Source of the DNA: Cornus controversa
Taxonomy: Eukaryota > Streptophyta > Magnoliopsida > Cornales > Cornaceae
Direction: 5' to 3'
Assembly (NCBI GenBank): GCA_026545225.1
Contig: CM048845.1
Coordinates: 84,223,033-84,287,032 of the forward strand
DNA length: 64,000 nucleotides
The notes under the pieces were generated by a model. That model saw only the letters and a program-made list of their open reading frames with translations, was not told the DNA's origin and ran no database searches. A program made the position numbers and the translations under genes. Shown here in pieces: positions 46,501 to 57,960 of this stretch (the stretch's first letter is position 1; every line of letters begins with the position of its first letter).

Positions 46501-49405
46501 ATACTGCTGGATTCCTCCAACGGTGCTCTGCTATAGCAGGCAACATATAAACTATAAGTTCTAAGCATTTAATGTCTAGGTAGGACTTGATGGATATCTA
46601 ACGTAAACGACAGGAAGAAAAATGTTAACTTTAGTCAAGAAAGACCTATCTGCGTCTAATCCTTTTCTGCCATTCAGCTGCATATAGAGCAATATCCTCT
46701 ATTCACAGGCTTTAGTCTTTTACCTCACAATTTAAAATTTTTCACTCTTCAGTGCCTTCCTCTTGCCTTTTTTCATTATAAACTTGAATCAAAACAATCG
46801 TGCTTTGCTGGATATCCAAAAACATCGTCCTAACTCGATTATTCATTACATTTTTTTGTTATGACATTCATTTATTTTAACATCCATTTTCAGTCGTATA
46901 CCATAGAGCACAACTGACTAGTTCCCAATATAAATAGTTATTTTGTATTGGGTTAGTGATCCGTAATCATACAACAACTAAAAGCACTTCCCTCCACTTC
47001 TTTTTATCCTGTAGTTTTATTCTATGGGTAAAATTTGCTAAAATATCCTCCTCCCGATGGATAATAAATTCCAAAAGGATCACTTTCAGCTAGAATATAA
47101 AGAAAGACAAATCAATCTTGAAAAAGAATAAGCTGATTAAAGGAGCTATGCATAGAACCTACTATGAAAGTTCAAAACTAACTCCCTGGACAGAATTTTG
47201 GCATAGTCATATGCAAAATCAGCCACTAAAACAGCCAAATGAAGTCATATAAACTGTTGGTGATCTAATCAAGCATAAGCATCAACTTAAAGAACATATC
47301 CAAAAAACTAAAGTGTAGCCAAATGATTTCACATCTAATAGTTATCATTCTTCAAGTATCAGGAAAGAAAAAGACATCATATGCCAGAAAATAAAGATGT
47401 AGCAAAACAAGATATTGCATTTACAAAACAACCAAAAAATCAACACTTACAGTTTCATTCAAGGTTGTCAGCATCGGGATTCTATGTAGGATCGATTTGG
47501 ATTCCATAGAACCGGAATCGGAGAATCAGATCGTGAATCGTAAGATTCTACAAAATTAGTACAAAAACAATTCAAACTAACTTTTTAAACAATGATACCT
47601 CTAAAATATAGCAATGATAAGCACAAAACACAAAAATATATAAAAAAATACCACTCCAAACATATACTAGGAGAATGTAGCTCCAAAGGTAGAGCTCTCA
47701 TGCCAACTATGCAACTTCTAAATTTTTGAAATTGTGTGAGGAGATCAAGGTTCGAAACTTCGAATCCTTGCATTCTTTTTCATGCCAACTATGTAATTTA
47801 AAAGTTGTGAACTCTGGGATTGCCAATATAGAGCAACAGATGGAATTACAAAATTCAAACAGGGATAAACAGAGTTAAAAACAGAGCCTATGGATAAAGT
47901 GATAAACAGAGTTACAGAATACAGAGTCACATACAACCAATGAACAAATTGTAGAAGTTCCCGTGTTAACAACTTATTAATGTTCAATTAGTTCTGTTTT
48001 TCCAACGACCCACAGGATCAAAGATTCAAAATCATCAAAGTACTCCTAAAACAATAGATAAGTAAAACCAACATTATTAACTAATAAGTAATAACTACAA
48101 AGCAATCTTTTTCCCCAAATCATCCCATGTAATACAAATAGAATTAAGATGCAAAACAGGCCAAGAGTTCTCATGACATAAGTGTTTTAAATTTTTAATC
48201 TAAGTTTAGTGTAATCTGATAGAAGAGAAAAGACTTGCAAAAAAAAAAACTCAAACGAGAGGAGAGAAATGGAGACTGGAGAAGAAGAATTAAGAAGATG
48301 TGTACTGTGAGTCTGTGTAGTTGTGTACCTTTGGCCTTTTGGAAGTTGAAACACATCCGAAGTGAACAGAGAGACCTTGTCGGTGCTGCTGGAGGTTGCC
48401 GGAGCTGTAGGAGGTCGACAATCGCACTATCGCAGGTCTTCAAGACTTCCAAAAGAAAGAAAAAAGAAGTGGAGAAGTTGATACTTGAAAGTTCAAACAC
48501 ACCGATCAAAAGAGAGAAAACAGAATGGCCGAAGTGAAAAGAGAGTGCTTTTGGAGCTGCCGGAGCTGATGGAGACGGGAGACTAAAGAAAGTCTAGGGC
48601 TTCTTCGAGCGTAATGGGGCTTCGAGTATATATCGTATATCGTATCATCTGTGACTCTGTATAAGTTACGAGAATTAACAGAGCTTTTTTATGGGCTTAT
48701 TGGGCTGCTCAGCCTGTGTGGGCTTTCTATTATATTGCCCAGTATGTTTCTAAAGACCCAAAACAATAAATTTAACCCAAAGAGCTCAGAACGCCAGTAA
48801 AAATAGAATTCAAAAAATAATTTTTATAGTGTGAGTGGAATTGTAGATAATTGTACGATTCCACGGACGAGTCTACAAAATTGTAGAGAATCGTACGATT
48901 CCATGGACGATTCTACATAATTAACGATCTGACTCGTTTTTCACATTTTAAATAATAGAATCGTGTGATTCTATTATTCAATCCACGATTTTGACAACCT
49001 TGGTTTCATTTGCAATTATATGCAACTTCAAATTGTTTCATTTGCAATTATATGCAACTTCAAATTGTACATCATCCTCCTAAGTTGATATGTAGTTAAA
49101 ACCTCAAAATTCTGAGAAATTCTACGCTTTAATGATAAATTGTATTATCCGATTGCAAACCTAAACAAATACTTAATTGATTGATTTTTCATTAACGTCT
49201 CTTACATGAGATGTGCAGATATAGTGCACATTGTCGACGCGCGCACAATTTCTCACATATTTATGTAATTAGGATGTCGACATATTCAAATGACACAATT
49301 CAACATTTCTAGCTATATTGATTAGATCAATTTCTGTCATATTAGAAATATACATGTATAGAAATATAAATATATGTCCAATATAGGGTTCTAAGAGCAT
49401 ACCAT
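37556..49405 (-). CDS. KUP/HAK/KT family protein lacking the acidic K+ motif residues
   Basis: A multi-pass membrane protein of the plant KUP/HAK/KT potassium transporter family, closest in sequence to KUP2/6/8-type members. Exons are 49405-49403 (ATG only), 46034-45791, 45692-45444, 45311-45261, 43673-43413, 43310-43258, 41015-40901, 40567-40316 and 38652-37556. They are all GT-AG and in phase, giving 774 aa. The family signatures are clear: [69 protein letters not shown] and the cytosolic C-terminal domain ending VGMNYHV. Oddly, family motif GDLSISPLY is GALSISPLY (A25), IGDGVLTP is ICYGVLTP (Y157), and SEAMFADLGHF is [11 protein letters not shown] (G272, G277). The corresponding Asp/Glu positions in E. 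coli Kup (D23, E116 and E229) are reported as essential for K+ uptake. The usual hydrophilic N-terminus is also missing, and the one-codon first exon is an inference. It is either a transport-dead homologue or a decaying gene. Confidence 0.85.
39270..39900. other. GC-richer unidentified insertion in the last KUP intron
   Basis: This part of the 1.66-kb intron is clearly less AT-rich than its surroundings. It contains a spaced direct repeat (GATCCCTCCTTTGGAGTTGT near 39481 and GATCCCTCCTTCGGGGTTGT near 39550) and CGGCCGTAGACCCTTCGGCG. It looks like part of an old transposable element, but no ends or coding motifs identify it. Confidence 0.35.
43880..44245 (+). mobile_element. Degenerate 3' part of a plant L1-type LINE
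   Basis: The plus strand follows the well-known C-terminal end of plant LINE reverse transcriptases. The pieces are AAAATGCGAATGTTGATAAC, a segment that would encode an RWFGHVQ-like motif (TAGTTTGGGCATGTGCATAG), CCACTAAGTGCACCAGTTA, GACACACTCCATATTGACGG and GATTTGATTGAGGCTATGGC. It ends near GAGTTGAGTGTGTTATGACT. The copy has frameshifts and stops, for example just after the CGAATG block and within the RWFGHV codons, and only the last 350 bp or so remain (5' truncation is usual). It lies in the KUP intron between the 45261 and 43673 exons, antisense to the gene. Confidence 0.75.
44590..45085. mobile_element. Possible MITE-like purine/pyrimidine element
   Basis: A purine-rich left half starting near CATTTGGTAGGATGG and a pyrimidine-rich right half around CCTTCCCTCGTACCAAACAG look like the two arms of a diverged inverted repeat, within a KUP intron. 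The purine-rich part resembles the tandem duplication at 31801-32143. The ends are not resolved. Confidence 0.35.
46190..46262. other. GC-richer transposon-like scrap in KUP intron 1
   Basis: GACGGGAGCCACATGGGGCC followed by CAGTGGGAGCAGCTGCCCCC is unlike the AT-rich intron and contains a short palindrome (GCAGCTGC). It resembles fragments commonly found at plant transposon ends. No family is assigned. Confidence 0.25.
47460..49002. mobile_element. hAT-type non-autonomous element with captured sequence
   Basis: The ends are CAAGGTTGTCA and its inverse TGACAACCTTG. They are flanked by a perfect 8-bp duplication GTTTCATT (47452-47459 and 49003-49010), so this is a hAT-superfamily insertion of 1543 bp. 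Subterminal regions are full of GAATCGTACGATTC-like inverted words (47510-47545 and 48845-48990), as is usual for hAT transposase binding. There is no transposase. The stretch 48235-48620 is different in character: GA-rich, with CCGGAGCTG repeats, resembling a gene's leader and first exon. It may be captured host sequence. A tRNA-like SINE (about 47675-47785) sits inside. The whole lies in the first KUP intron. Confidence 0.85.
47675..47785 (+). mobile_element. tRNA-derived SINE-like copy nested in the hAT element
   Basis: TAGCTCCAAAGGTAGAGC matches a tRNA A box and CAAGGTTCGAAACTTCGAA a B box, about 60 bases apart. The word CATGCCAACTATG occurs at both 47700 and 47782, which might be part of the repeat's ends. 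It lies inside the hAT-type element. Confidence 0.45.
49003..49066. repeat. 32-bp tandem pair at the hAT insertion site
   Basis: Two copies of a 32-base unit beginning GTTTCATTTGCAATTATATG lie head to tail at 49003-49034 and 49035-49066. The hAT element inserted at the start of the first copy, so its target duplication GTTTCATT belongs to this repeat. Confidence 0.85.
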
Positions 49406-52400
49406 GGCTGCACAGGCCTCTGTGTCGTTTATTTTGTGCGATGTCCAGCTTTGCCAACACTGAAAGACGAACAAATATATATGTATATGTATAGGTAAAG
49501 GTGTGTGTTTAAATATGCGTGGGCGCACGGTGAGTCGAATCAATCGCACATTGCTGTAACTAATTCCGATATCGCGGTATTTTGTGAGAGGCTGTGTGGT
49601 GAAAGCGAGAGGGACCGATATAAATTATAGTACAGTAAATTACGAATTTATCCCTTCATCTTTTCAGAAATAACTCTAAATCTTTTCAGATGAGTTATAT
49701 TATTCAACAAAGGAGATTATTAATAATTTTTATATTATTATCAAAGGAATCATCCTTTGAGGTTTAACAATATTTAAACCTCTAATCTATAAATTAACAA
49801 TATTTAAACCTCTAATCTATAAACAAATAAGCATATTGAAAGGATTTCTTGTGATATATATATATATATATATATATTTAGACTTTCAATGTAATTATAG
49901 TAAGTAACGACGTATTTAACATTACAATAAATGTATATGAATATCAAAACGCATATATGACTCACCATAAAGACACGTGCCCCGAAGGATTAGTTAAATG
50001 ACCATTTTGTGAGTTACGTGCTATTTGATATTGTATGCCTGAGAAAACTAATTCGAAAATCAGAACAATGTCATAAATCTGTGTTAGAATAGGATCTCAA
50101 AATCAGTCTGAGATTCGACTGCAATTGATTGGTTTATAATTTTCTTGGAAGAAGTTTGAATTTCATCCATTGATTCCTTTTCATTTTGTGTTGCTATTAC
50201 TACAAAGAAGTCCATTTATTAAGGCACAGAAGAACACTACAAGCAGTTGCCTGATTTGTGAAATAAATCAAAATTTATCCTTCCAAGCAATACTAGCAAT
50301 ATATTTCCAGTTAATTATTTAGCTACCTATTTGCAACTCCTTTGACTTAGTTGAGTTATTATATTCTTTCAAACTTCTAATTTCCCTTCCCTTGAAAATT
50401 TTCTATTTACTAATTATTTTCCTATCGAAAGAAAGGTACAAAGGAAAGGTAAATGAAGGAAAATTTCAAAAGTGACAGAGTTGGGAATCTCACATGGTGC
50501 CCCTCCCTTCATGTGAGGCCCACAGCTTTGTGAGACACTCAGACTTAGACAAACATGGTCCGATCTTTTTTTTCTTTCCGAAAAGTGGGTAAGTTGTATA
50601 ATTGTGTAAATATGTACAAACAGAGAAGAACTAGAGTCAAAAGACTACAATAAAATAAAATAAAATAACCCACACTATATACAAGCCAACAAACAGATCC
50701 CAGGACCAGCAAACTATTCAAAATAAATACATATGTGTACCTAACCCAAAAGCTTCAAAGAATCCAATGGAAAGAAGATCCAACCCAGAAGAAAGAAGAA
50801 CAAGAGCTATAGAGAGGACACATTAAACTGCTCTATTACTAAAATGGAAGAACCAAATTAAAACTTGCTGCTGCTAGTTAGGAAGCTTCCCATCAGAAGC
50901 AAGCTTTCTGGTAGCCACTGAATCTTTGAATTGCAATGAAAACCAGCTGCCTGTATCTGATAGTGTCCTTAAATTACTTTCACAACTCTAGATGCTGCTG
51001 GTATAGTATGCTAGCTCCTCCAAAGGCTCTAGAATCTCTCTTTCTCTCTCTCTCAATGTGAAGTACACAGAGCAAGCCAACAACAATTTGTTAATGAGAA
51101 CTGAACCACTGTTAATGATAAACCACCCAATCAACTAAAGAAATCAAATTAGGAGGATTAATGTAAAAACCTCCAACACATTGGCAAAATTCCCAGATTT
51201 GAGATGAGAAGGAGCATTTGAAAAAGAAAAAATATGGGATGTTGATTCTGCATCTGAGTTGCATAAAAAGCAATGGCTAGTCTTCCATCCACTGACAATT
51301 AAGTTTTGTCGCGGCTCGCGGAAGCATCATTTTGATTGTTAGGCAAAAATACTTTTAGAAGTCTAAGAATGTCACTGTGATTTCACATTTGATAGAGAAG
51401 TCTATGATTGACCCTTAAAGAAGATGAATGCCAATTGTCATATTCTGTAATAGCATTGGAATTAAATTCATATTAATCAAAATGACACAAATGAAAAAAC
51501 AAAACTGATTAAATCAGTCAGCTTCAAGTGCTAAGAATGAAATTACAACTCAATAGGCCAAAAAAAAAAACTAATACTTATTTTTCATCCTACTGATATA
51601 TGGAACTTGTCATATATTAATCCTAATTAGTAATTACACAAGTATTTGTATGCTACATTTGCAGCTAGCCATATATATGAATGTAATGAGGCAAATGCCC
51701 CCACCAGAGTTTGGTGGCAGAATCAGTATCTTGTCTCTTCTTATTCTTCAATCTTGTCTCCTACAGTTTCTGAACTTTCAGGCAATTCCATAACTTTTCA
51801 GGAAGGGTGTGAAACTGGAAATGAACTTGGTAGTATATGTGCTATTCAGATGCCCCACAGGAGGTAGAGAAAATAAATATCAGTGCCTGGGATTTCTTTC
51901 ATCAATGAGTTCAGATTCGTTAATTGCCAGTTAGGTGCAAGCTTAGATATTCTGCCTCGATCAGTTTGCCTTAAGCGCGAATAAAGCTTTTGTCATCTCC
52001 AATAATCTCACGTCAACCCTGAATATATAGTTGCTTTATCCCTTGAATATATTCCAATAATCGTATCTCATTTTCACATGTAATATTTTTCTCAGCAATA
52101 CTCCAACTCATTTAAAAAGTATTTGTGAAATAGTAAAAGCATATATAACAGAACTGATGAAGAGATATATGCCTTATAATTAATTTTATAAACATAATAA
52201 GCTTATATCATTGAGATGAGTATGGGAAAGAGAAAACAATGAAGATGAGAAATTGGAATATATTCCTCAATGTGTTGATTTTATCATGAACTCTGTGCAT
52301 TAAACTAAATTTGGGCCTTCTCAATGTTAAGCAAGGTAATATTCCCACACATGAAGTAAGGAGGCTTCTCTAGATGAGGCCCCAACTTGTTAATTAGTGA

Positions 52401-52406
52401 CAATCA
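49406..52406. other. Intergenic stretch upstream of the KUP gene
   Basis: About 3 kb without a supportable gene. It holds the presumed KUP promoter close to 49410-49650, a 30-bp tandem pair (AACAATATTTAAACCTCTAA) at about 49768-49827, a (TA)n run near 49855-49876 and a CT-rich run near 51035-51055. A short frame at 51646-51867 is open but resembles no family. Confidence 0.45.
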
Positions 52407-52648
52407 TGTCAAAATAAGTCAGAATTTGTTTGAATGGCCGAATCAATTAGCCTTTGAGTGATCTGTTTATTATATAGGACTTTTACAAGAGAGCTATACA
52501 TGGAAAGAAACTAATTGCCGAGTGATTCTAGGAGTCTAGCTTTATATGGAAACTGTACAATCCTACGTAAATTAAATAAAGGTGAAATAAGGAAAGAAGA
52601 ATAGAAGGAAAGAAGATTAATTATGGACAGCAGAGCTGTCCATTGACA
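52407..52648 (-). repeat. LTR of the copia element (3' in element orientation)
   Basis: A 242-bp terminal repeat matching 57061-57302 at about 93%. It is bordered by the polypurine tract on its inner side. Confidence 0.95.
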
Positions 52649-52689
52649 GCCCCCTCAAATTGATGCGAATTGATCAATAAGCATCAATT

Positions 52690-53220
52690 TGCTACTTATG
52701 AAACAATGTCAATGGCGAGTAAGAGCCTTGGTGAAGATATCAGCAATTTGTAGTTCAGTGGAAACATGTGGAAGAGTGATAACACGAGCTTCAAATGCTT
52801 CACGAATAGAGTGACAGTCAACTTCAATATGCTTTGTGTGCTCATGATAGACAGGATTAGCCGTGATCTGAATAACACTCGTATTATCAGCATGTAGAGG
52901 TGTAGGATCAGTCTCAGAAAAATCTAACTCAGCAAGCAAACCTTGAAGCCAAATAATTTCAGAACAAGCAAAAGAGACATCGCCCGATACTCAAATTTTG
53001 TAGATGACTTAGAGACTCTGTCTTGCTCTTACTCTTCCAGGAGATCAATGCATCACCTAAGAACACACACCAACCAGTGATGGAGTGACGTGGATCAGCA
53101 CAACCGGCCCAATCAACATCGCTATAAGCAGTAAGTCGAGGAGAATTGCCTGCAGGAAAGAATAAGCCACGGGTAGAAGTGCCCTGAACATAGCGTATGA
53201 TCCTACGAACAGCAGCCAAA
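52690..53220 (-). pseudogene. RNase H zone of the copia element (fossil)
   Basis: The copia RNase H pattern is visible: YSDVDWAGCADPRHSITGWC, FLGDALISWKSK, and KHIEVDCHSIREAF toward the end. It belongs to the broken copia fossil. Confidence 0.9.
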
Positions 53221-53249
53221 TGAAGATGACGAGGGGTCTGAAAAAATTG

Positions 53250-54590
53250 GCTGACTTGCTAAACTACAAAAGAAATGTCCGGTCTAGTAATGGTGAGGTA
53301 GACAACACTACCCACCAACTTCCGATATAAACTGGGATTAGCAAGTAAATCACCCTCCTCTTTGCGAAGCTTGACATTCAATTCCATGGGAGTATCAACA
53401 GATGTAGCCTCCTGTAGGCCAGCTGTAGCCACCAAGTCACTAGCATACTTATGTTGATTGAGGGAAATACCAAATGGACTACGATACACCTCAAGACCGA
53501 GAAAATATGTGAGAGATCCAAGATCTTTCATGTGAAAGGACTCAGATAGATGAGTCTTGAGCTGACCAAGTAAAATAGAATTGGAACCAGTAATCACAAT
53601 ATCATCAACATAAACCAAAAGAACAATAAAACCCATGTCTGATTTTCGAAGAAACAAGGAAGTGTCATACTTGCTCTGCTTGAATGAGAAGTGTAATAAA
53701 GTAGTTTAAAATTTATCAAACCAGGCCCTCGGAGCTTGTTTGAGACCATAAAGGGAGCGACAGAGCTTACACGCATGTGATGTCGGAGAGGGAAACTATC
53801 CCGGGGGTGGCTTCATATAAATACACTCTTTAAGATCCCTGTGAAGAAAAGCATTCTTGACATCCATCTAATGTAGTGGCCAATCATTGGAAGCAGCAAG
53901 AGATAGAATCGTACGAACAGTGGTCATTTTAGCCACAGGAGCAAATGTCTCTTCATAATTGACACCATATTCCTGATTATTTCCAAGTGCAACAAGCCGA
54001 GCTTTATAACGATCCAAACTTCTATCAGATCGAACCTTGACGGAGTAAACCCATTTGCAACCCAGGGGAACTATGGTGGAAGGACAAGGTGCAATGTCCC
54101 AGGTGTGATTGGCCTCTAGAGCAGCAATTTCTTCTTGCATAGCTTGTCGCCAACAATCATGCTTGACAGCATGTGAGTAGCATGTGGGAATATCAAAATT
54201 GGACAATGTAGTAGTAAGAGCAGAAATAGAGTGGCCAGAAGAAAAACCATACCAATCCGGAGGTACAGACACTCGAGAAGAGCGACGTACCAAGGACTCT
54301 GGAGGTGCTGCAACTGACTGGTTTTGGAGCATAGTAAGATCAGATATCGGTGGAGCCACCGGAAGACACTGTGGGCAGGAACGTCTTGTATACACAATAC
54401 CTGGTTTAAAGTGAGAGTTGACTTGATGAAGATCTGAGAACTGTTGCTCAAATGAGGGGAGGACCACAGTAGAAGAAGAGGGCAGAGAGGACACAAGAAA
54501 GAAATATTGATTTTCAAAGAAAATAATATTCCTAAAAATGCGCGTCCGATGTAAAGTAGGATCATAGCAAACAAATCCCTTTTGACACAC
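53250..54590 (-). pseudogene. Reverse transcriptase zone of the copia element (fossil)
   Basis: Copia RT motifs are clear: AMQEEIAALEANHTWDI, GCKWVYSVKVRSD, YKARLVALGNNQEYGVNYEE, TFAPVAKMTTVRTI and the catalytic YVDDIVITG. It is part of the broken fossil. Confidence 0.92.
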
Positions 54591-54599
54591 ATTATATAC

Positions 54600-55910
54600 T
54601 AAGAATGCACATTTAACAGATTGAGCAGATAATTTATGTTACTCATGAGGAGGTAAATAGACAAAACATACACAACCAAATATACGGAGATTATCATAAC
54701 TAGGTTGTTTAGCAAACAAGCGAAAATAAGGAGACTCCATGTGTAAGACTTGGGAAAGTAAACGATTAATCAAGTGAGTAGCAATTTTTAAAGCCTCGAC
54801 CCAGAACATGGATGGAACAGAAGATTCTAACAAGAGAGTACGTACCACATCAAGAAGATGTCAATTTTTGCATTCAGCTACTCCATTCTGTTGGGGAGTA
54901 GCAGTACATGACGTTAATGAATAATACCTTTAGAAGCCAAGAATGCCTGAAACTCAGTAGGCAAATATTCACCACCAGAATCTGTACGTAATGTCTTACT
55001 AGTCACAGAATATTGATTCTTAACATACTCTAAAACCTCAGTGAAAGTACGAAGAACCTCAGATTTAGAACGAAGAAAATAAACCTAAGTGAATCTGCAA
55101 TGATTATCAATGAAAGTCACAAAGTATTTAAATTTTTCATGTGAACTAACCGGGGAAGGTCCCCAAACATCACTATGGATAAGATCAAAACAATGAGAAA
55201 CTCTACTAGCATGCAAAGGAAAGGAAAGAATTTTGTTTTTACTAAGTTTACAAGAATCACACTCAAGAGATAAAGAAGAACATTCTTTATTACCAAGAAA
55301 ACTATAGTGCAATACATGAGATAAGATCTGAGTATTGGGATGGCCTAAACAACGATGTCACGCCATGCTCAGATCAAGAACATTATTACAAGCAAAAGAC
55401 TGAATAGAAGAAACTGGAGAAAGTGTTAGAGTAGGTAAAAATAGTGGAAACAAGTGCCCCACTTCAAGTCCCTTCGCGATCGGTTCCCCCATTACCTGGT
55501 CCTGCACAACACAACCATCACCAGAAAAATTAATAGCACAATTGTTATCAACTAATTGACCAACAGAGATAAGACTCGTAGAAAGCTGAGGAGCAAGAAA
55601 CACATCAGGAAATTTAGAAGAGACATCTCCTACAGCAGCTATGGGCAAAGAATTACCATTGGCAGTCTGAATGGCAGATTGACCAGCATAGGGCCGAGCA
55701 TGACACAGAGCGGTGGGAGTATTCGTTATGTGATTAGAAGCTCCCGAGTCTACATACCAAAGTTTAGTAGAATCTTTACCTTGAAACCCCATTGCAGATA
55801 ATGCCGAAATTAACATTTGTTGCACCATTTCTGGTATGCAGTAATTTGGTGTAAAAGGTGCAAGATCAGGGGAAGCACTTGAGGAAGAGCCATGTGCGAT
55901 AAAAGTCACT
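54600..55910 (-). pseudogene. Protease and integrase zone of the copia element (fossil)
   Basis: The zone shows a protease-like WYVDSGASNHIT motif, followed by the pre-integrase and integrase core patterns (CDSCKLSKNK, FDLIHSDVWGPSPV). It is a fossil and broken. Confidence 0.9.
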
Positions 55911-55914
55911 ACGG

Positions 55915-57030
55915 GAGGAACAATAACAAAAGTCTAAAATGCTTGGGCTTGACGATTCTGGGGACGGAGACGACATTCTTTGATAATGTGACACTTCTTC
56001 TTGCAATAAGAACAATATTTCTTAGGACAATTAGCAACAATATGCCCATATTCCTTACAGCAGAAACACTGCAAATGTTTAGAAGGCATAGGTGATCCTT
56101 GGCCTTAGGCAACATAAGCCACTGGTGCCGGACCTGAACTGCCATGAGATTGCTTCAGAATAGCTTAAGTACTAAGACGTTGTTCTTCACGAAGTAACTC
56201 ACCAAAACAAATATCAAGAGAAGGAACAGGAGATCAGTTCAGTAGAGAGGAGCGAACAGATTCATATTCCGGACGTAATTTCATAAGAAATTGATCACGC
56301 TGGCTAGTCTCATGAAGAGTCTGGATAGTCGAAAGAGCACCAGCAGGAACATCTGTTGTAACCAAATCAGTATATTCGTGTCAAAGAGTCAGAAAGGCTG
56401 AGTAGTAGTCTTGGATGGAAAGACTACTATGTTGAAACATGGCAATTGCATGTTCCAACTGAAAGCGACGAGCATCATTAGCTTGATGATAAACCTGCTT
56501 CAAGTAATTTCATATGGATTGAGCGGAGCGATGAGGCCGTAAGTTGGTAACAATATGTGGCTCCAGTGAACCAAGAAGCCAAGACATAATCCGAGCATCA
56601 AGGACGGCCCATGAGGGAGAAGCTCCGAGATATTTGGATTTGTCAGTAACAGATTGAGGAGCGACATCCATGCCATCAATATGACCCCAAAAATCTTTTC
56701 CTTTGAGGAAAAGTTCAAACTAAAAAGCTCAAACTAAAAAGCCCAAGTAGAGTAGTTTGTGCCCATAAACTTGACACACACAGGTGCAGAGTCTATCACA
56801 AAGAAACTAATTCACCAGAAGGATGCAACTGCCGAGATGAAAACAGAAACTGCCGAGAAACTATGGAGACCAGAAACAGATGCGTCGAGAGGCTCACTAA
56901 AAGAGAACTCCTGTCGAGACCTGAACAGAGGCTGCGAAAAAAAAACTCAAACCATGAATAATCCAGAAGACGCCAACACACGAACACCAAGAGGGGAAAA
57001 AAATCACACGGGCGACAACCAAACCGAGAG
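55915..57030 (-). pseudogene. Gag zone of the copia element (fossil)
   Basis: The zone contains a copia-type gag region and, near 55960-56070, a CCHC zinc-knuckle-like stretch. It directly follows the primer-binding site region of the element. Confidence 0.75.
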
Positions 57031-57060
57031 GAAAAAAAATCCAACTTGGCTCTGATACCA

Positions 57061-57302
57061 TGTTAAAATAAGTCAGAATCTGTTTGAATGACCAAATCAA
57101 TTAACTTTTGAGTGATCTATTTATTATATAGGACATTTACAAGAGAGCTATACATGGAAAGAAACTAATTGCTTAGTGATTCTAGCAGTCTAGCTTTATA
57201 TGGAAACTGTACAAGCCTATGTAAATTAAATAAAGGTGAAATAAGGAAAGAAGAGTAGAAGGAAAGAAGATTAATTATGCACAGCAGAGTTGTCCATTGA
57301 CA
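57061..57302 (-). repeat. LTR of the copia element (5' in element orientation)
   Basis: A 242-bp terminal repeat adjoining the initiator tRNA-Met primer-binding site at 57049-57060. Its outer end lies about 660 bp upstream of the ALMT start codon on the opposite strand. Confidence 0.95.
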
Positions 57303-57307
57303 AATCA

Positions 57308-57960
57308 TAGATTGAATATGATAAGCTGCCTCCCAAAAGGAAAAAGAAAGAACTAAATATACATGTAGATGAATACATATATGCATGAATCATCAACCCT
57401 AGAATGTCCACTAAAATTTTGAAATTTCTCCTAATGTTAAAATTATAATGACCACTACTATCAACAACACCACCACCACATCCAGCAGGGGAAGATACTT
57501 CGAGAGATCAAACGTGGCGGTTCAGAACCTCATAGCCCTAATCTTTCATTGTCAGATTCTAATTCTCCATCCATGCAACATTATTGAGGTTAGGCATCTT
57601 TTTATCCAAGTTTGTATGTGCATCTTTTCTGCTATTATTGTTGAATTATTCTTTTTCTCTGTATATCATATACTGACCTGACATACTTTCTACTCCTAGT
57701 TGCATCAACAACTAAGTCGCACTCTCTTCTTTAAATCACTTTCTCCTTCTCCAACTCAGTCCATCACAAAAAAACAAATACCATTACTTCACTCAAACTC
57801 ACCCCTGCAGCTCTGGCTAGCCTTGCTAGCAAATTTTCTTCTTGTCCCTTCAACTGGTTCAATTGTATTGTGCAAAGCATTTATTAGTCTTGAACTGCTT
57901 TACCATCTATTCAAGAAGGTTTGTCAATTGAAAAAAGTTGGAAGAGTGCTTCATTGGAAA
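57308..57960. other. Upstream region of the ALMT gene
   Basis: This 650-bp stretch lies between the copia insertion and the ALMT start codon and must hold the proximal promoter and leader. No clear TATA box was chosen. The frame runs open upstream of the ATG at 57961 for about 260 bases but contains no earlier in-frame ATG, which supports the chosen start. Confidence 0.45.

Larger units (their letters stand above)
52407..57302 (-). mobile_element. Ty1/copia LTR retrotransposon (fossil)
   Basis: A 4.9-kb element lies on the minus strand with two 242-bp LTRs starting TGT and ending ACA on the plus strand. It is flanked by a perfect 5-bp duplication AATCA (52402-52406 and 57303-57307). The primer-binding site (57049-57060) reads TGGTATCAGAGC, complementary to initiator tRNA-Met. 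The polypurine tract next to the other LTR is TTTGAGGGGGC (52649-52659). The zones follow the copia order gag, integrase, reverse transcriptase, RNase H. The LTRs differ at about 16 of 242 positions (near 6.6%), so it is younger than the Ty3 element in this window. It is structurally complete but its coding part is broken in several places. Confidence 0.94.

Noticed and set aside
48195-48537. Opposing open frames that might be a small gene
   Set aside because: They lie inside the hAT-type element and have no recognisable domain. Captured non-coding leader sequence explains them better.
51646-51867. 73-codon plus-strand frame
   Set aside because: No family resemblance, no splice context, and similar chance frames are common in this AT-rich DNA.
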